NCBI GenBank assembly: GCA_000482145.1 | Contig: AUXH01000132.1 | Location: forward strand, 1 to 36,741 | Reading direction: 5' to 3' | Source: Strigomonas culicis | Taxonomy: Eukaryota; Euglenozoa; Kinetoplastea; Trypanosomatida; Trypanosomatidae | DNA: 36,741 bases | Part shown: positions 35,270 to 36,741 of the stretch, piece after piece | How positions within the stretch are numbered: the stretch's first letter is position 1 | Layout of the letters: the number at the start of each line of letters is the position of its first letter | Position numbers and translations under genes: made by a program | Notes under the pieces: model-generated | What the model was told of the DNA's origin: nothing | Databases searched by the model: none | Seen by the model: the letters and a program-made list of their open reading frames with translations, nothing else

Positions 35270-35907
35270 GTAAAAAAAGAATGGTAGAGAAACTGTTCAA
35301 AAAAATAAGGAGAAAAAACAAAACGGAGCAAAATGTAAATTCAAATTGCAACATAATAATATGAAAAAGGGAAGAAAAGGGAAAGAGAGAGAAAAGAAGA
35401 AAAAATAGTACATAAATAAGTTAGGTGAACCTCCGCGTACACAGATAGTGGAGATTAAAAAAAAAAGAATTAAGTATCAGTGGATATTGCATGGCAAGAT
35501 AGTATTCATATGCTAGTATACAAATTCCAAAAAATAAGCGCAAAGTGCAAATAAAATCACCGACGCTCTTGTAAGAGACCAGTAAAACGAGTATTCAAAT
35601 AATTGAGCTTTACCACATGTACTTCACTGTCCAAGAATGTGAAATTTGAGAAAAGAATAGAAATGATGTGGGACTGTATAAAAGCTTAAAAAAAAAGAGA
35701 GAGAGAGAAAAGGGAGTAAAGCCTAAAACACCGAAAGTAATTTACAAAAAAAAAAACAGGAAGCCAATGAGCAAAGAGAAACTGTACTGAATTCAAGTTG
35801 CAAAGAGGTTCTGTGTGTGTATACGCAGTGCAAATCGTGGACAGTGTACAGAATTAATAAAATGCTTTTAAAAACTCGTAGCGCCACCTTCCAAATGCTG
35901 AGCATCC
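35244..35907. other. Intergenic region between LEA-like copies 2 and 3
   Basis: A 664-base strongly AT-rich spacer with plus-strand A and GA runs (35355-35408, 35455-35468, 35687-35716 and 35744-35757). No gene is supported; a 62-codon minus frame at 35723-35911 looks random. Confidence 0.5.
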
Positions 35908-36168
35908 TCATTTATTCTCTGTTGCGTTTGTGGTTACTATTGTATCATTTTTTTCCTTTTGGTCATGCTTCTCAGTAAAACACACTTTTTTACTCTCGTT
36001 CTCTTTCATTCCTTTTAAGGAAAAAGCCTCATTGATTTTATAAGCCCCAGCGGCGATTACAAGGCTGACTTTATGTGCAACACTCTTTGTGTCCTCTCTG
36101 CCTTCGCAGAAGAGCTCTTTCGTGCTGTGAGTGGAGCGGATTTTCTTTTTCTTATTGTTTCTGCTCAT
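35908..36168 (-). CDS. Degenerate LEA-like family member (copy 3)
   Basis: The 86-residue protein starts MSRNNKKKKIRSTHSTKELF from the ATG at 36168. Its middle is a diverged repeat unit: SVAHKVSLVIAAGAYKINEA aligns with QSVSQKANDGIAAGALKAEA of copy 2, and the following FSLKGMKE with its Leu-Ser end. The N-terminal EEAKAFA block of the other copies is replaced by a polybasic stretch, and the C-terminus is a Lys/Glu/Asn/Thr-rich tail. It contains Cys and Phe, unlike its relatives. It may be a decaying copy or a specialised one. An AG at 36174-36173 after T-rich sequence would leave a 4-base 5' UTR. GC is low, and the intact frame is the main reason to keep it as a gene. Confidence 0.5.
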   Translation of the reverse strand: MSRNNKKKKIRSTHSTKELFCEGREDTKSVAHKVSLVIAAGAYKINEAFSLKGMKENESKKVCFTEKHDQKEKNDTIVTTNATENK

Positions 36169-36420
36169 AGTCCTTGTATTTATCAGATAAAAGTGTGATA
36201 ATAAGAGAAAAAAAAGCGGGTTACAAAGAAATAGTATCATCATATTAACAAAAGTAATAATAAAAGTGAAAGGCAATAAAGAAACGGGTTCTTAAAAAAC
36301 GTTTATATCAATCAATAGAGTGCACTGCATTTTTCTCCATGGACTAGGGGAAAGGACCAGCGAAAAAACAAAGCTTAGCCTCTAGAGAAATCAATTTGAA
36401 AAAAAAAAAATCAGAAAAGA
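36169..36420. other. AT-rich spacer between LEA-like copy 3 and the GT-rich region
   Basis: About 250 bases of AT-rich DNA with the splice tract of copy 3 on the minus strand (about 36208-36217). No other element is seen. Confidence 0.45.
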
Positions 36421-36741
36421 AACGTACGCCCACGAATAATTGCACCACGGCATGATTCCTTCTTCCCATAATAGTATCACGTAAACAATGAAACAAGAGC
36501 CAACACACATCATAACAAAGAGCCCCAACATTTCAGCCAAATCACCTTGCGATAACGACATCACCCCCACCCCTCTGACAGCCCACGCCATACAAGAAAA
36601 AGAAACCCACCCCCACCACGGCACCCGCCCCACCCCCCGCAAAAAAAAAAGCAGACGCGCCGCCACCGCCTCGACGAAATCAGAGCCCAAGCAAAGGGCC
36701 ACCCCGAAACAACTCATGGCCGCCCCCGCCCCGCGCCAACA
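36421..36741 (-). promoter_or_regulatory. GT-rich, G-block region, candidate RNA polymerase II transcription start region
   Basis: Composition changes sharply here. By hand count the minus strand is about 75% G+T over 36421-36660 (62, 77, 75 and 85% in successive 60-base rows). G-blocks on the minus strand include five runs of three or more G within 36606-36640 and two more at 36564-36573, so a G-quadruplex is possible on the sense strand. No convincing gene is present. A 108-codon minus frame (36391-36717) has the Gly/Val/Trp/Phe composition forced by GT-rich DNA. GT-rich elements are reported to drive Pol II initiation and H2A.Z deposition in trypanosomes, and the position upstream of all 21 same-strand genes fits this. 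It could instead be an ordinary skewed spacer or low-quality sequence at a contig end. Confidence 0.45.

Noticed and set aside
36391..36717. A 108-codon minus-strand frame with Trp/Gly/Phe-rich membrane-like product
   Set aside because: Its composition is what GT-rich DNA would give in any open frame, and no motif or homolog was recognised.
36716..36741. Start of a divergent plus-strand gene (MAAPAPRQ)
   Set aside because: Only eight codons are visible before the edge, which is not enough to call. It is kept as part of the start-region hypothesis.
1..36741. tRNA, snRNA, spliced-leader RNA, telomeric repeats, transposons or CRISPR arrays
   Set aside because: No box B-like GTTCRANNC with a matching stem, no TTAGGG runs, no reverse transcriptase or transposase motifs and no regular direct-repeat array were found by eye. 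snoRNAs cannot be excluded.

Overview
This window reads as a nuclear chromosome segment of a kinetoplastid, most likely a trypanosomatid. The genus cannot be fixed from the sequence. I recognise 21 protein-coding genes. All lie on the minus strand, none needs an intron, and they are separated by about 230-870 bases of AT-rich DNA. In many gaps the minus strand carries a polypyrimidine tract followed by an AG just before the start codon. This is the layout expected for polycistronic transcription with spliced-leader trans-splicing. Gene content agrees: a class II sirtuin, an enlarged mitochondrial uS9, a kinetoplast-associated-protein-like protein, a TORC2 Rictor/AVO3 subunit, a coronin and an RPGRIP1L-like ciliary protein. 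I saw no tRNA or rRNA gene, CRISPR array, transposon, or gene supported on the plus strand.

Reading in the inferred direction of transcription (right to left), the far right (36421-36741) is gene-poor and about 75% G+T on the minus strand, with a run of G-blocks able to form a quadruplex. It resembles the GT-rich transcription start regions described in trypanosomes. Next come three small genes (36168 down to 33891) for Ala/Lys/Thr-rich amphipathic helical proteins that look like tandem, diverging copies of one LEA-like family. They are followed by a one-membrane-span protein, coronin, mitochondrial ribosomal protein uS9, a TMEM234-like membrane protein, an RsmH/METTL15-like methyltransferase, a SIR2 deacylase, the CCT gamma chaperonin subunit and an RRM protein. 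Then come a KAP/HMG-like protein with a mitochondrial-type N-terminus, a mitochondrial PPR+SAP-like protein, the RPGRIP1L-like transition-zone protein, a low-complexity protein, Rictor, a basic unknown protein, two tandem paralogous membrane proteins of unknown function, exonuclease 1, and an unknown gene cut by the left edge.

The genes do not form a pathway, as is normal for a trypanosomatid polycistron. Several (uS9m, RsmH-like, PPR/SAP, KAP-like, SIR2 class II, possibly the small membrane protein) are mitochondrial, mostly in kinetoplast DNA organisation and mitoribosome function. Base composition changes strongly along the unit: genes on the left are extremely GC-rich (87% in one hand-counted 60-base row), the middle is intermediate, and the repeat-family genes on the right fall to 40-48%.

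The most interesting unexplained items are the LEA-like repeat family beside the putative transcription start region, and the pair of membrane proteins that share a gap-free DGYP-44 residues-RLWRL core.
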